A model generated the notes under the pieces. It was not told where the DNA came from. It saw nothing but the letters and a program-made list of their open reading frames with translations, and did no database searches. From Marinobacterium nitratireducens (lineage in GTDB: Bacteria; Pseudomonadota; Gammaproteobacteria; Pseudomonadales; Balneatricaceae): a stretch of DNA of 64,000 nucleotides. Below are positions 20,156 through 27,995 of this stretch, piece after piece; position 1 is the stretch's first letter, and every line of letters starts with the position of its first letter. Made by a program: the position numbers and the translations under genes. Location of the stretch: the NCBI RefSeq assembly GCF_014645375.1, contig NZ_BMLT01000018.1:1-64000 (forward strand), read 5' to 3'.

Positions 20156-20372
20156 TTCCGATTCCGATTCAGCTTGCGAAAAAGGCGCCAGTATACCCCG
20201 GAAGCCGCGGCATGCCGCACGATAACCGGTACTGGCGAAATCAGCCATAAAGGCTAGCCTAATGAACGGGGTTCTGGTAACTTCGCAGCCTTCGCCAGCG
20301 CCAGGATGCAGGTTGCAGGAATAACCGTCCCGGGCCATTCGTCCGGAGGACTCGGAGAAGTGAGGCAAGACT

Positions 20373-20801
20373 ATGCCAGCAAACGATTCTCAGTTTACGC
20401 ACTTTGAGCCCTATGATCTCGATACGGGCGAAGAGTACATGTGTGAAGCTCATCGCGAGCATTTCAAACACATTCTGAATGCCTGGAAACGTCAGCTGAT
20501 GGAGGAGGTCGACAGCACCATCCACCATCTGCAGGAAGAAGCATCGAACTTTGCCGATCCCAGCGACCGCGCCAGCCAGGAGGAGGAATTCAGCCTCGAG
20601 CTGCGCACCCGCGACCGCGAACGCAAACTGATCCGCAAGATCGACGAAGCGATCGAACGTATCGACGACGACGAATACGGATTCTGCGACGCCTGCGGCA
20701 TCGAGATCGGTATCCGACGTCTGGAAGCCCGCCCCACGGCCACCATGTGCATCGACTGCAAGACGCTGGCCGAAATCAAGGAAAAGCAGCTCGGCGGCTG
20801 A
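20373..20801 (+). CDS. dksA: RNA polymerase-binding transcription factor DksA
   Basis: Acts with ppGpp in the RNA polymerase secondary channel to tune rRNA and amino-acid promoters. The 142-aa product has the coiled-coil region with acidic tip (DPSDRASQEEE) and the four-cysteine zinc finger CDAC plus CIDC near the C terminus. Length matches the family. gluQ follows 58 bp later, the conserved dksA-gluQ pair. Confidence 0.97.
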   Translation: MPANDSQFTHFEPYDLDTGEEYMCEAHREHFKHILNAWKRQLMEEVDSTIHHLQEEASNFADPSDRASQEEEFSLELRTRDRERKLIRKIDEAIERIDDDEYGFCDACGIEIGIRRLEARPTATMCIDCKTLAEIKEKQLGG

Positions 20802-20859
20802 TCGACGCAGCCCGGCCACGGCAACGGCGTGGCCGGCCCCCGGCTCGGAACCCTGACTC

Positions 20860-21744
20860 TTGCACTACATCGGACGCTTCGCTCCCTCCCCGACCGGACC
20901 GCTCCACTTCGGCTCACTGCTGGCTGCGCTGGCCAGTTACGCCGATGCCCGCGCCAACCAGGGCCTCTGGCTGGTCCGCATCGAAGACCTCGATCCTCCC
21001 CGAGAACAACCCGGCGCCAGCCAGCAGATACTTGCCACCCTCGAGAGCTTCGGCTTCGAGTGGGACGGCGAAGTCCGCTTTCAGAGCCGGCGCCTGGCCG
21101 CGTACCGCAACGCCCTGCAAAGACTGCTCGACAACCGACAGGCCTACTATTGCAGCTGCTCGCGCAAGCGCCTGCAGCAACGTACCGGCGGCAGTCGCTA
21201 CGATGGCTACTGCCTGGTCAACCCGCCCGACAACGCCGACGATTGCGCCATTCGTGCGCATTGCGAGGCCGGGGAAATCGTCTTCGATGACAGCATTCAG
21301 GGGCCACGGCGCTATCGCCTGAGCGACAGCTCCGGCGACTTCGTGATCCGCCGCCGCGACGGCTTCTTCGCCTATCAGCTGGCGGTCGTGGTCGACGATG
21401 CCGATCAGGGCATCACCCATATCGTGCGCGGCAGCGACCTGCTCGACGAAACACCGAGGCAGATTCAGCTGCAGCGCTACCTTGGCCTGCCGAGACCGCG
21501 GTACAGTCACATCCCGGTCGCCGCGGCCCCCGACGGACAGAAGCTCAGCAAGCAGACCCGGGCCGCACCACTGGACGACAGCCGGCCACAACCCGCACTG
21601 ATGCTGGCGCTCGACTTTCTCGGACAGCAGCCCGATGCCGCCCTGCGTGACAGCACGCCCGGCGAGTTGCTGCAATGGGCTGTGGATCACTGGCAACCGC
21701 ACAGGGTCCCGCCGATGCTGTCGCAACCCGCTCCCCTGGACTGA
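20860..21744 (+). CDS. gluQ: Glutamyl-Q tRNA(Asp) synthetase
   Basis: Attaches glutamate to the queuosine base of tRNA-Asp; it is a GluRS paralogue without the anticodon domain. The 294-aa protein has GRFAPSPTGPLHFGSL (HIGH region), the zinc-site remnant CSCSR plus YDGYC, and KLSKQ (KMSKS). It begins with TTG; GGAA lies 9 bases upstream. It is downstream of dksA as in many gammaproteobacteria. Confidence 0.95.
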   Translation: MHYIGRFAPSPTGPLHFGSLLAALASYADARANQGLWLVRIEDLDPPREQPGASQQILATLESFGFEWDGEVRFQSRRLAAYRNALQRLLDNRQAYYCSCSRKRLQQRTGGSRYDGYCLVNPPDNADDCAIRAHCEAGEIVFDDSIQGPRRYRLSDSSGDFVIRRRDGFFAYQLAVVVDDADQGITHIVRGSDLLDETPRQIQLQRYLGLPRPRYSHIPVAAAPDGQKLSKQTRAAPLDDSRPQPALMLALDFLGQQPDAALRDSTPGELLQWAVDHWQPHRVPPMLSQPAPLD

Positions 21745-21754
21745 GGATACGCCT

Positions 21755-21931
21755 GTGTTTCTGCATCGAACCGCGCTGCTGATGATACTGGGCTGCTTTC
21801 TGGCAGTGCCGGTTCTGCTCGACTGGTGGCTGGCGCCGAGCGCAGCCTGGTATCGCCCCTTTCTGATCTGGCTGCTGCTGATTGCGTTCTGCCTGCTGCT
21901 CGATCTGCGCCGGAGCCGGCAAGATGTTTAG
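21755..21931 (+). CDS. cbrX: CbrX-like small membrane protein
   Basis: A 58-aa protein with two hydrophobic segments (about residues 6-22 and 33-50) separated by a Trp-rich turn and ending in a basic tail. GTG 21755 is preceded by GAGGA at 8 bp. Its last 8 bases overlap the cbrA start, the arrangement described for Pseudomonas cbrX, where cbrA translation is coupled to cbrX. Name assigned by position, size and topology. Confidence 0.8.
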   Translation: MFLHRTALLMILGCFLAVPVLLDWWLAPSAAWYRPFLIWLLLIAFCLLLDLRRSRQDV

Positions 21932-24827
21932 CTTCCAGGGGCTTTTCGCCGCCGGTGTCTTCTACCTGCTGTGCCTGTTCGGCACAGCCTGGCTGAGCGA
22001 GCGCGACCTGCTGCCGCGGCGGCTGGTCAACCATCCTCTGGTTCATACCCTGTCGCTTGGCGTCTTTGCCAGCGCCTGGACCTTCTACGGTGTCTTCGGG
22101 ATCATTTTAGATTCCGGCATCGCCTATCTGTCCTCCTATCTCGGCGCCACCTTCGCCTTCGTGCTGGCACCGGCCATCATGGTGCCGATTCTGCGCATCA
22201 CCCGGACCCACCAGCTCAGCTCACTGGCCGACCTTTTCGCCTTCCGCTTTCGCAGCGGCCCCATCGGCACCCTGACCTCGCTGCTGGTGGTGATGGCGAC
22301 GCTGCCGCTGATCGCCGTGCAGATTCAGGCCGTCGCCGACTCGCTGCATTTGCTCAGCCCGGAAGCGCCCCGCAACCTGCTGGCCGCGACCTTCTGCGCC
22401 GTGATGGCGCTGTTCGCCATTCTGTTCGGCGCCCGCCACGCATCGCTGCGCAACCGCAATACCGGCCTGGTCGTCGCCATGGCGGTGGAGTCCGTCGTCA
22501 AGGTTCTGGTTCTGCTGGCTATCGCCGCCTATGGCATTTTTGGCGTGCTGGGCGGACCGTCGGGACTGCAGCAGTGGCTGACCGACAATCCCGAAGCACT
22601 GCGTCTGGTGCAGCAACTGCCGGAAAGCGACAACTGGCATACCTTGCTGCTGGCATTCTTCTCCAGCGCCATCCTCATGCCGCACATGTTCCACCTGGCC
22701 TTCACCGAAAACTCCTCGGTCATGAGCCTGCAGAAGGCGTCCTGGATGATGCCGTTCTACCTGCTGCTGATGGCGCTGGCGATTCCGCCTATCGTCTGGG
22801 CCGCCATGAAGCTCGGGATTACCGGCGCTCCCGAGTACGTTATTCTGCACATCGGCATGGCGCAGCATTCGAACGTGCTCACCCTGCTGGCCTTTATCGG
22901 CGGCCTCTCGGCTGCCAGCGGCATCATCATCGTGGCCACCGTTTCGATGGCGTCCATGCTGCAGAACCACCTGTTGCTGCCGATCACCCAGGTGCCGGAC
23001 AATATCCGCCTCTACAACTGGCTGCTGTGGCTGCGACGCATCCTGATTCTGGTACTGATGTCCGGCAGCTACCTGTGCTACACGCTGCTGAACCGTCCCG
23101 ACGCGCTCTACCTGATCGGCCTGCTGGCCTTCGTGACTTTCCTGCATTTCCTGCCGGCTCTGCTCGCGACGCTGTTCTGGGCCGGCATCAACCGCTGGGG
23201 TTTCGTTATGGGCCTGAGCAGCGGTATCGGCAGCTGGCTGCTGGCGATGTATCTGAGCGATCATCTGGACAAGCAGGCGTTCAACCTGTTCTCCGACAGC
23301 TGGCACTCGTCGGCGGTGATGTCGCTTTTGCTCAACTGCGTCATGATGGTTCTCGGATCGAGACTGTGCCCGACCACCGAAGAGGAGCGCCGTGCCGGTG
23401 ACGCCTGCATGCTCAATGTCATGCAGCAGCCGGTGGGTGTCAGGCTCAACGCGACCCGGGTGGAGGACTTCGAGGCGTTGCTGCGCCCCCGACTCGGCGC
23501 CGAAACCGCCAACCGGGAACTGCAGACCGTACTGGCCCAGCTCGGTATCGGTCACGAACTGCTGTCACCGCTGGACCTGCTGCGGCTGCGCACCCAGCTG
23601 GAACAGCACCTTTCCGGCCTGCTCGGACCGGTCGAGGCCGCGACCCTGCTGGAGCCGCTTGAGCAACAGGACGCGATGGCGGGCTTTCGCGCCCGCGATG
23701 TGCACCTGCTCGAGTCCCAGCTCGAGCAGTACCACCAGCGTCTGGGCGGACTCGCCGCCGAACTGGACGAACTGCGCCGCTATCACCGCCTGACGCTGCA
23801 GAAACTGCCGGTGGGCGTATGCACGCTGGACAGCGACGGGCGCATTCTGTTCTGGAACGCAGAAATCGAACAGTACACCGACCTGCGCGCCGACGACGTC
23901 CTGAACTGGCGCCCGGCGTCGCTGCCCGCCCCCTGGGGCAAACTACTGACCGAATTCGCCGATGGCGACCTTTCCCACAAACCCAGCCACAAGCTCGAGA
24001 TCAAGGGGCATCCGCGCTGGTTCAGCCTGCACAAGGCCCAGCTCAGCGAAGAGGCATCCCATGCCGGCATGGTGATCCTGCTGGAAGACGAAACCGAAAC
24101 CCTGCTGCTGGCCGACAAGCTCGCGCACCACGAGCGCCTCGCCTCGATCGGCCGTTTCGCCGCAGGCGTCGCCCACGAGATCGGCAACCCCGTTACCGGC
24201 ATCGCCTGCCTGGCGCAGAATCTGAAGCTGGAGTCTGACGACGAACCGGTGCTCGAAACCGGCAAGCAGATCCTCGACCAGACCAAGCGTATCAGCCGTA
24301 TCGTTCAGTCGCTGGTGCGCTTCGCCCATGCCGGGCGCCAGGAGCACAGCGGGCAGCACGAACCCATGTCGCTGCACGAATGCATCGCCGAGGCGCTCCA
24401 CCTGGTTTCGCTGGATAGCCGTGGAACCAGCCCGCGCTACAGCAACGAGGTGCCGGTCGGACTGGAAGTGATGGGGGATGCGCAGCAACTGCTGCAGATA
24501 TTCGTCAACCTGCTGAACAACGCCTGCGACGCCACCCCGGACCAGGGCCTGATCAGCGTCAGCGCCGAGCGGGAAGACGAAAAGGTGATCATCAGGATTC
24601 TGGATGAAGGCACGGGTATCCCTCCTGAACTGCAGGACCGCCTGTTCGAACCCTTCTTCACGACCAAGGATCCGGGCAAGGGTACCGGCTTGGGTTTGCC
24701 GCTTGTCTACAATATTATCGAAGAGCACTATGGTAATATCGAAATCATAAGCCCAGCCAACAAGAAACAGAATAAAGGCACTCTAGTGGTAATCACCTTA
24801 CCCGGAACTCCGGTGTCGCAGCCTTGA
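21924..24827 (+). CDS. cbrA: Sensor histidine kinase CbrA with transporter-like N terminus
   Basis: Inner-membrane kinase of 967 aa that would phosphorylate CbrB in response to carbon/nitrogen balance. Residues about 1-500 form an SLC5 (sodium/solute symporter) domain with about 13 helices. A STAC/PAS-type region (about 510-720) links to the kinase core with the H-box [13 protein letters not shown] (His about 751) and ATPase motifs [18 protein letters not shown] and [13 protein letters not shown]. aeruginosa CbrA (983 aa) has the same plan. ATG 21924 lies inside the cbrX 3' end. cbrB follows after 40 bp. Confidence 0.95.
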   Translation: MFSFQGLFAAGVFYLLCLFGTAWLSERDLLPRRLVNHPLVHTLSLGVFASAWTFYGVFGIILDSGIAYLSSYLGATFAFVLAPAIMVPILRITRTHQLSSLADLFAFRFRSGPIGTLTSLLVVMATLPLIAVQIQAVADSLHLLSPEAPRNLLAATFCAVMALFAILFGARHASLRNRNTGLVVAMAVESVVKVLVLLAIAAYGIFGVLGGPSGLQQWLTDNPEALRLVQQLPESDNWHTLLLAFFSSAILMPHMFHLAFTENSSVMSLQKASWMMPFYLLLMALAIPPIVWAAMKLGITGAPEYVILHIGMAQHSNVLTLLAFIGGLSAASGIIIVATVSMASMLQNHLLLPITQVPDNIRLYNWLLWLRRILILVLMSGSYLCYTLLNRPDALYLIGLLAFVTFLHFLPALLATLFWAGINRWGFVMGLSSGIGSWLLAMYLSDHLDKQAFNLFSDSWHSSAVMSLLLNCVMMVLGSRLCPTTEEERRAGDACMLNVMQQPVGVRLNATRVEDFEALLRPRLGAETANRELQTVLAQLGIGHELLSPLDLLRLRTQLEQHLSGLLGPVEAATLLEPLEQQDAMAGFRARDVHLLESQLEQYHQRLGGLAAELDELRRYHRLTLQKLPVGVCTLDSDGRILFWNAEIEQYTDLRADDVLNWRPASLPAPWGKLLTEFADGDLSHKPSHKLEIKGHPRWFSLHKAQLSEEASHAGMVILLEDETETLLLADKLAHHERLASIGRFAAGVAHEIGNPVTGIACLAQNLKLESDDEPVLETGKQILDQTKRISRIVQSLVRFAHAGRQEHSGQHEPMSLHECIAEALHLVSLDSRGTSPRYSNEVPVGLEVMGDAQQLLQIFVNLLNNACDATPDQGLISVSAEREDEKVIIRILDEGTGIPPELQDRLFEPFFTTKDPGKGTGLGLPLVYNIIEEHYGNIEIISPANKKQNKGTLVVITLPGTPVSQP

Positions 24828-24867
24828 CGCCGTCGGGCTCCATTTGCAGAACATAAGGTCGAACCGA

Positions 24868-26274
24868 ATGAGCCGTATTCTGATTGTCGAAGACGAAACA
24901 ATCATCCGCACCGCACTGCGCCGACTGCTCGAAAAACATGATTACCAGGTCGATGACGCCGCCTCCATCGACGAGGCCACAAGCCGATTCAAGCTGGAAG
25001 ACTACAGCCTGATCATCAGCGACCTGCGACTGCCGGGCGCGCCCGGCACCGATCTGATCCCTCTGGCCGGCACGGTACCGGTGCTGATCATGACCAGTTA
25101 CGCGAGCCTGAGGTCGGCCGTGGACGCCATGAAAATGGGCGCCGTCGACTACATTGCCAAACCCTTCGATCATGACGATATGCTGCGCACCGTCGAACAG
25201 GTCATCAGCCGTCGCCGGGAGCCGGCCCCCGCCGCGGCAACAGGGGAGGCGCAGCAGCCAAAGCGCAGCAAGACCGAACTCATCGGGTCCTGCAGGCCGA
25301 TGCAGGAGTTGCTGAGCCGCATCGATAAAGTGGCCCGTACCGATGCCACCGTGCTGATACTGGGCGAGTCGGGCACCGGCAAGGAACTGGTGGCGCGCGC
25401 CATCCACGAGCAAAGCGACCGCGCCGACGCCCCGCTGATTTCGGTGAACTGCGCCTCCATTCCCGAAACCCTGATCGAGTCGGAGCTGTTCGGGCATGAG
25501 AAAGGAGCCTTTACCGGCGCCAACAGCAGCCGCAGCGGTCTGATAGAAGCCGCCGATGGCGGTACCCTGTTTCTTGACGAGATCGGCGAGCTGCCGCTCG
25601 AAGCCCAGGCACGACTGCTGCGTTTCCTGCAGGAAAGCGAAATCAGGCGTGTCGGCGCAGTACAGTCGAGAAAGGTCAACGTGCGGCTGGTCGCCGCCAC
25701 CCACCGCAACCTGAAGGAAATGGCGCGTCACGGCGATTTCCGCGAGGACCTCTATTACCGGCTCTATGTCATGGAGCTGCGCATGCCACCGCTGCGTGAA
25801 CGCGGCGACGATATTATCGAGCTGAGCAGGAAGTTCCTGCGCCGCGCCTGTGACCGTATGGGGCTGCCCGATGCGCACTTCAGCGACGACAGCCTCGAAG
25901 CCATGCGCAGCTACCACTGGCCCGGCAACGTACGGGAACTGGAAAACGCCATAGAACGGGCCCTGATCCTGGCAGACGGCCGCCTGATCACGCTCGACCT
26001 GCTCGGCCTGGACCTCGAGACCAACCGGCTGGAGAGCCTGGAGCGCAACTATGCACACTATGCAGGCGAATCCGTACCCGCGGCATCGACGAGCCGCCGG
26101 GAGCAAAACGCAGGCCTGTCGCTGGACGACTACTTTCAGCGCTTCGTACTGGAAAACCAGAACCGCATGAGCGAAACGGAACTGGCGAAGAAGCTGGGCG
26201 TAAGCCGCAAGTGCCTGTGGGAGCGACGCCAGAAGCTCGGCATTCCGCGCAAGGCGCGCGGTAGCGCCAAGTAG
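24868..26274 (+). CDS. cbrB: Sigma-54-dependent response regulator CbrB
   Basis: NtrC-family activator of 468 aa. It has a receiver domain (1-115) with VEDE and the phosphoacceptor in IISDLRLPG, an AAA+ domain with Walker A GESGTGKE and the sigma-54 contact loop GAFTGA, and a C-terminal Fis-type helix-turn-helix (about 430-465). ATG 24868 is preceded by AAGG. It follows cbrA and is directly followed by the first CrcZ-like unit, whose promoter is its expected main target. Confidence 0.96.
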   Translation: MSRILIVEDETIIRTALRRLLEKHDYQVDDAASIDEATSRFKLEDYSLIISDLRLPGAPGTDLIPLAGTVPVLIMTSYASLRSAVDAMKMGAVDYIAKPFDHDDMLRTVEQVISRRREPAPAAATGEAQQPKRSKTELIGSCRPMQELLSRIDKVARTDATVLILGESGTGKELVARAIHEQSDRADAPLISVNCASIPETLIESELFGHEKGAFTGANSSRSGLIEAADGGTLFLDEIGELPLEAQARLLRFLQESEIRRVGAVQSRKVNVRLVAATHRNLKEMARHGDFREDLYYRLYVMELRMPPLRERGDDIIELSRKFLRRACDRMGLPDAHFSDDSLEAMRSYHWPGNVRELENAIERALILADGRLITLDLLGLDLETNRLESLERNYAHYAGESVPAASTSRREQNAGLSLDDYFQRFVLENQNRMSETELAKKLGVSRKCLWERRQKLGIPRKARGSAK

Positions 26275-26288
26275 GCAAAGGAGTGAAG

Positions 26289-26362
26289 TGTTACCTCAGT
26301 ACACACTGCCGGGAAACAGGCGTTCCCGGGGGTAACAACCGCCGACGAAAACTGGGGTAACC
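26289..26362 (+). promoter_or_regulatory. CbrB-type upstream activation sites of CrcZ-like unit 1
   Basis: TGTTAC (26289-26294), GTAACA (26332-26337) and GTAACC (26357-26362) are present. TGTTAC/GTAACA half-sites are the reported CbrB motif upstream of Pseudomonas crcZ. The last GTAAC is 57 bp before the promoter GG, a distance kept in units 2 (57) and 3 (58). Confidence 0.7.
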
Positions 26363-26413
26363 GTTCGGACACTTCGGAACAAAAATATTTTAAAACAACA
26401 ACTTAATAATAAC

Positions 26414-26427
26414 GGCACAAAGAGTGC
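26414..26427 (+). promoter_or_regulatory. Sigma-54 promoter of CrcZ-like unit 1
   Basis: GGCAC (26414-26418) and GC (26426-26427) have exactly 10 bases between GG and GC. The preceding base is C instead of the usual T, so this is the weakest match of the three. Expected start is about 26439. Confidence 0.75.
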
Positions 26428-26438
26428 AGTTATTTGGA

Positions 26439-26710
26439 TAACAAGAAAAACAAGAAGCAAGAACAACAACAATACCTACCGCCGGCCCGCCAGCAACAAA
26501 AATAATAACGGTGCGGCCGGATGTGTAACCGCCTCTAACAAAAACAACAAGTGAGGCCTGAGCTGACCGCTGAGCGGTGTCACGACGGTCCCCAAGCCCG
26601 AGTGCCTGAACAAAAACAACAAACAGGCAGTCACGTTATTCCGGATCGGTGGTCAGCCACCCGTACCTCCCCCTCCTACACGAACTCTCCCTGCTCACAA
26701 CCTGTCTCCG
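26439..26710 (+). ncRNA. CrcZ-like Hfq/Crc-titrating small RNA, unit 1
   Basis: Non-coding RNA in the cbrB-pcnB gap, where Pseudomonas has crcZ. Single-stranded CA motifs lie at 26440-26456 and 26459-26472. Hairpin A (26482-26487 with 26515-26520) shows loop AACAAAAATAATAAC. Hairpin B (26531-26535 with 26553-26557) shows AACAAAAACAACAA. Hairpin C (26603-26608 with 26624-26629) shows AACAAAAACAACAAA. A long-range stem pairs 26562-26568 with 26651-26657 and encloses the invariant box (26575-26595) and hairpin C. A pyrimidine-rich tail follows. Expected role: sequester Hfq/Crc and relieve catabolite repression. The 3' end is a guess; no intrinsic terminator is seen. Confidence 0.85.
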
Positions 26711-26929
26711 ATCAAGTGCTTAGGCACGTTCAGGCGCCAGGCATTTGGTGTGTGGCACAGCCTAAGACTGCTGACGAAGTGGCAAGCCCTGCATTCGTGT
26801 CGAGCACCGCTGTCGTGCTGTCATGCGATCAACATGACGAACTGCGCGAGACCGCGGATCCGCAGCACATCTGATGGTCGCGCGCCACCGGCACCCACGC
26901 CCTACTCGCCACTCGCCACTCGCCCAGAA
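26711..26929. other. Spacer between CrcZ-like units 1 and 2
   Basis: No supported gene. It contains a short run of ACTCGCC units (about 26903-26924) and small GC hairpins. It could be the 3' part of unit 1, since Pseudomonas CrcZ is about 400 nt long. Confidence 0.5.
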
Positions 26930-27004
26930 TGTTACCGTTGCGCCCAACCCCGGGTTACAAAAGTGTTACCCCTCGTAACAAAGCGCCAGGTAGCGCAGGT
27001 AACA
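26930..27004 (+). promoter_or_regulatory. CbrB-type upstream activation sites of CrcZ-like unit 2
   Basis: TGTTAC (26930-26935), GTTACA (26954-26959), TGTTAC (26964-26969), GTAACA (26975-26980) and GTAACA (26999-27004) form the densest cluster of the three. The last site is 57 bp before the promoter GG. Confidence 0.72.
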
Positions 27005-27055
27005 ACATAGAAAACAAATCATTTTATCCTTAATAATCAATAAGATAAAAATATT

Positions 27056-27069
27056 GGCACACACTCTGC
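27056..27069 (+). promoter_or_regulatory. Sigma-54 promoter of CrcZ-like unit 2
   Basis: TTGGCAC with GG at 27056-27057 and TGCTTTT with GC at 27068-27069, 10 bases between. This is a near-consensus -24/-12 element. Expected start is about 27081. Confidence 0.85.
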
Positions 27070-27080
27070 TTTTACAGCCG

Positions 27081-27355
27081 CACAATAAAAACAAGATGAT
27101 CGAACAACAACAAGACAACGGCGCCCCGGGTCCGGCAATAAAAACAACAAGCCACAGACACCGGAGGCCCTCGCCTCGAATAAAAATAACAACGAGGCTC
27201 GCGCTGACCCGCTGGTGCGGTGTCACGATGGTCCCCAAATCGAGCGCCCGGCCAATAAAGACAAAAACCGGGCCTGAAAATTCGGACCAGCGGTCAGCCT
27301 GCTGCCTTCCCCCGCTCAGATCCCAATACCTCCATACCTCCTGTACGCCCCCCGG
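27081..27355 (+). ncRNA. CrcZ-like Hfq/Crc-titrating small RNA, unit 2
   Basis: Second copy with the same order of parts. CA motifs are at 27084-27095 and 27103-27118. Hairpin A (27134-27136 with 27151-27153) has loop AATAAAAACAACAA. Hairpin B (27173-27178 with 27193-27198) has AATAAAAATAACAA. Hairpin C (27246-27251 with 27268-27273) has AATAAAGACAAAAA. The invariant box is 27218-27238. The long-range stem pairs 27203-27215 with 27287-27298, 12 pairs and one bulge, with bases different from unit 1. A pyrimidine tail follows. No open frame with a ribosome binding site is seen. The 3' end is uncertain. Confidence 0.88.
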
Positions 27356-27495
27356 TCAGGCCGCCACGGCCTCGCGCCCGAACGTCTGCTCACGCACTCG
27401 CGACAGCCGTACCGCAATATCCCTTATCAGTATGCCCGGCACCCTGCCACACCGGCAGCCCCCCCTATGCCAGACGCTTCTGCGCCCCGCTGTTC

Positions 27496-27578
27496 TGTTA
27501 CCGACACACACATAGTGCTACCCGACCGTTTCCATCGGTAACACCCGCCGCTGGCGCAGAGGGTAACAACCGGTAACG
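27496..27578 (+). promoter_or_regulatory. CbrB-type upstream activation sites of CrcZ-like unit 3
   Basis: TGTTAC (27496-27501), TGCTAC (27516-27521), GTAACA (27538-27543), GTAACA (27563-27568) and GTAACG (27573-27578) are present. The two GTAACA sites are 25 bp apart, as are the two GTAAC sites of unit 1. Confidence 0.7.
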
Positions 27579-27599
27579 ATAAAAATTATTCTTTATAAT

Positions 27600-27612
27600 T
27601 ATCAACAACTTA
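27600..27612 (+). promoter_or_regulatory. Candidate IHF site before unit 3 promoter
   Basis: TATCAACAACTTA matches the IHF consensus WATCAANNNNTTR exactly, between the activation sites and the sigma-54 promoter. Unit 1 keeps a similar block (AACAACAACTTA at about 26394-26405). It is close to the -24 element for a bending site, so confidence is limited. Confidence 0.4.
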
Positions 27613-27620
27613 ATAAAACT

Positions 27621-27634
27621 GGCACAGTCCATGC
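27621..27634 (+). promoter_or_regulatory. Sigma-54 promoter of CrcZ-like unit 3
   Basis: CTGGCAC with GG at 27621-27622 and ATGCTTT with GC at 27633-27634, 10 bases between. Expected start is about 27646. Confidence 0.82.
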
Positions 27635-27645
27635 TTTCTAATAGC

Positions 27646-27900
27646 GCGAACAACAACTCGAATAAACAGGACACAGCAGCAGGCCAGCAATAAAAATAAC
27701 AACAGGCCTGCCTTGCGATGTCCCCGCCTCGAACAAAAATAACAACGAGGCCTGTAGCTGATCGCCGACCGGTGTCACGATGGTCCCCAACCCCGAGATT
27801 CCGGACGAACGATGTCTGAATAAAAATAAAAACAGACAAGTCTCCAACGGCGGCGATCAGCTAACCCGCTCCTTCTCCTCCGCAATCTGTTCCCATCTTC
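27646..27900 (+). ncRNA. CrcZ-like Hfq/Crc-titrating small RNA, unit 3
   Basis: Third copy. Leader CA motif AACAACAA is at 27649-27656. Hairpin A (27679-27685 with 27705-27711, 7 bp) has loop AGCAATAAAAATAACAACA. Hairpin B (27726-27731 with 27746-27751) has AACAAAAATAACAA. Hairpin C (27814-27818 with 27833-27837) has AATAAAAATAAAAA. The invariant box is 27770-27790. The long-range stem is a perfect 13 bp (27755-27767 with 27851-27863). A pyrimidine tail runs to about 27900. The RNA ends close to the pcnB promoter, and its 3' end is not defined by a terminator. Confidence 0.87.
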
Positions 27901-27925
27901 GCTGATCTGCTCGCTTCCCGAGCAC

Positions 27926-27954
27926 TTATACTGTGCCGGCATCAGTGATATGAT
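27926..27954 (+). promoter_or_regulatory. Candidate sigma-70 promoter of pcnB
   Basis: An extended -10 (TGATATGAT, -10 at 27949-27954) lies 17 bp after TTATAC (27926-27931). A second TATACT at 27927-27932 could itself be a -10. Both are compatible with transcription of pcnB from 27996. Confidence 0.4.
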
Positions 27955-27995
27955 GCGCCACTTTCAACGCCTGGGCGAACACAAAACGAACACTT

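Noticed and set aside
26753-26771. TGGCACAG resembling a fourth sigma-54 promoter
   Set aside because: The distance from GG to the next GC is 14 bases, not 10, and no CrcZ-like unit follows.
26551-26874. 107-aa open frame in CrcZ-like unit 1
   Set aside because: It crosses hairpins and CA motifs, has no ribosome binding site and no counterpart in units 2 or 3.
27054-27515. 153-aa open frame in CrcZ-like unit 2
   Set aside because: It begins at the sigma-54 promoter and is not conserved between units; the RNA features explain the sequence.
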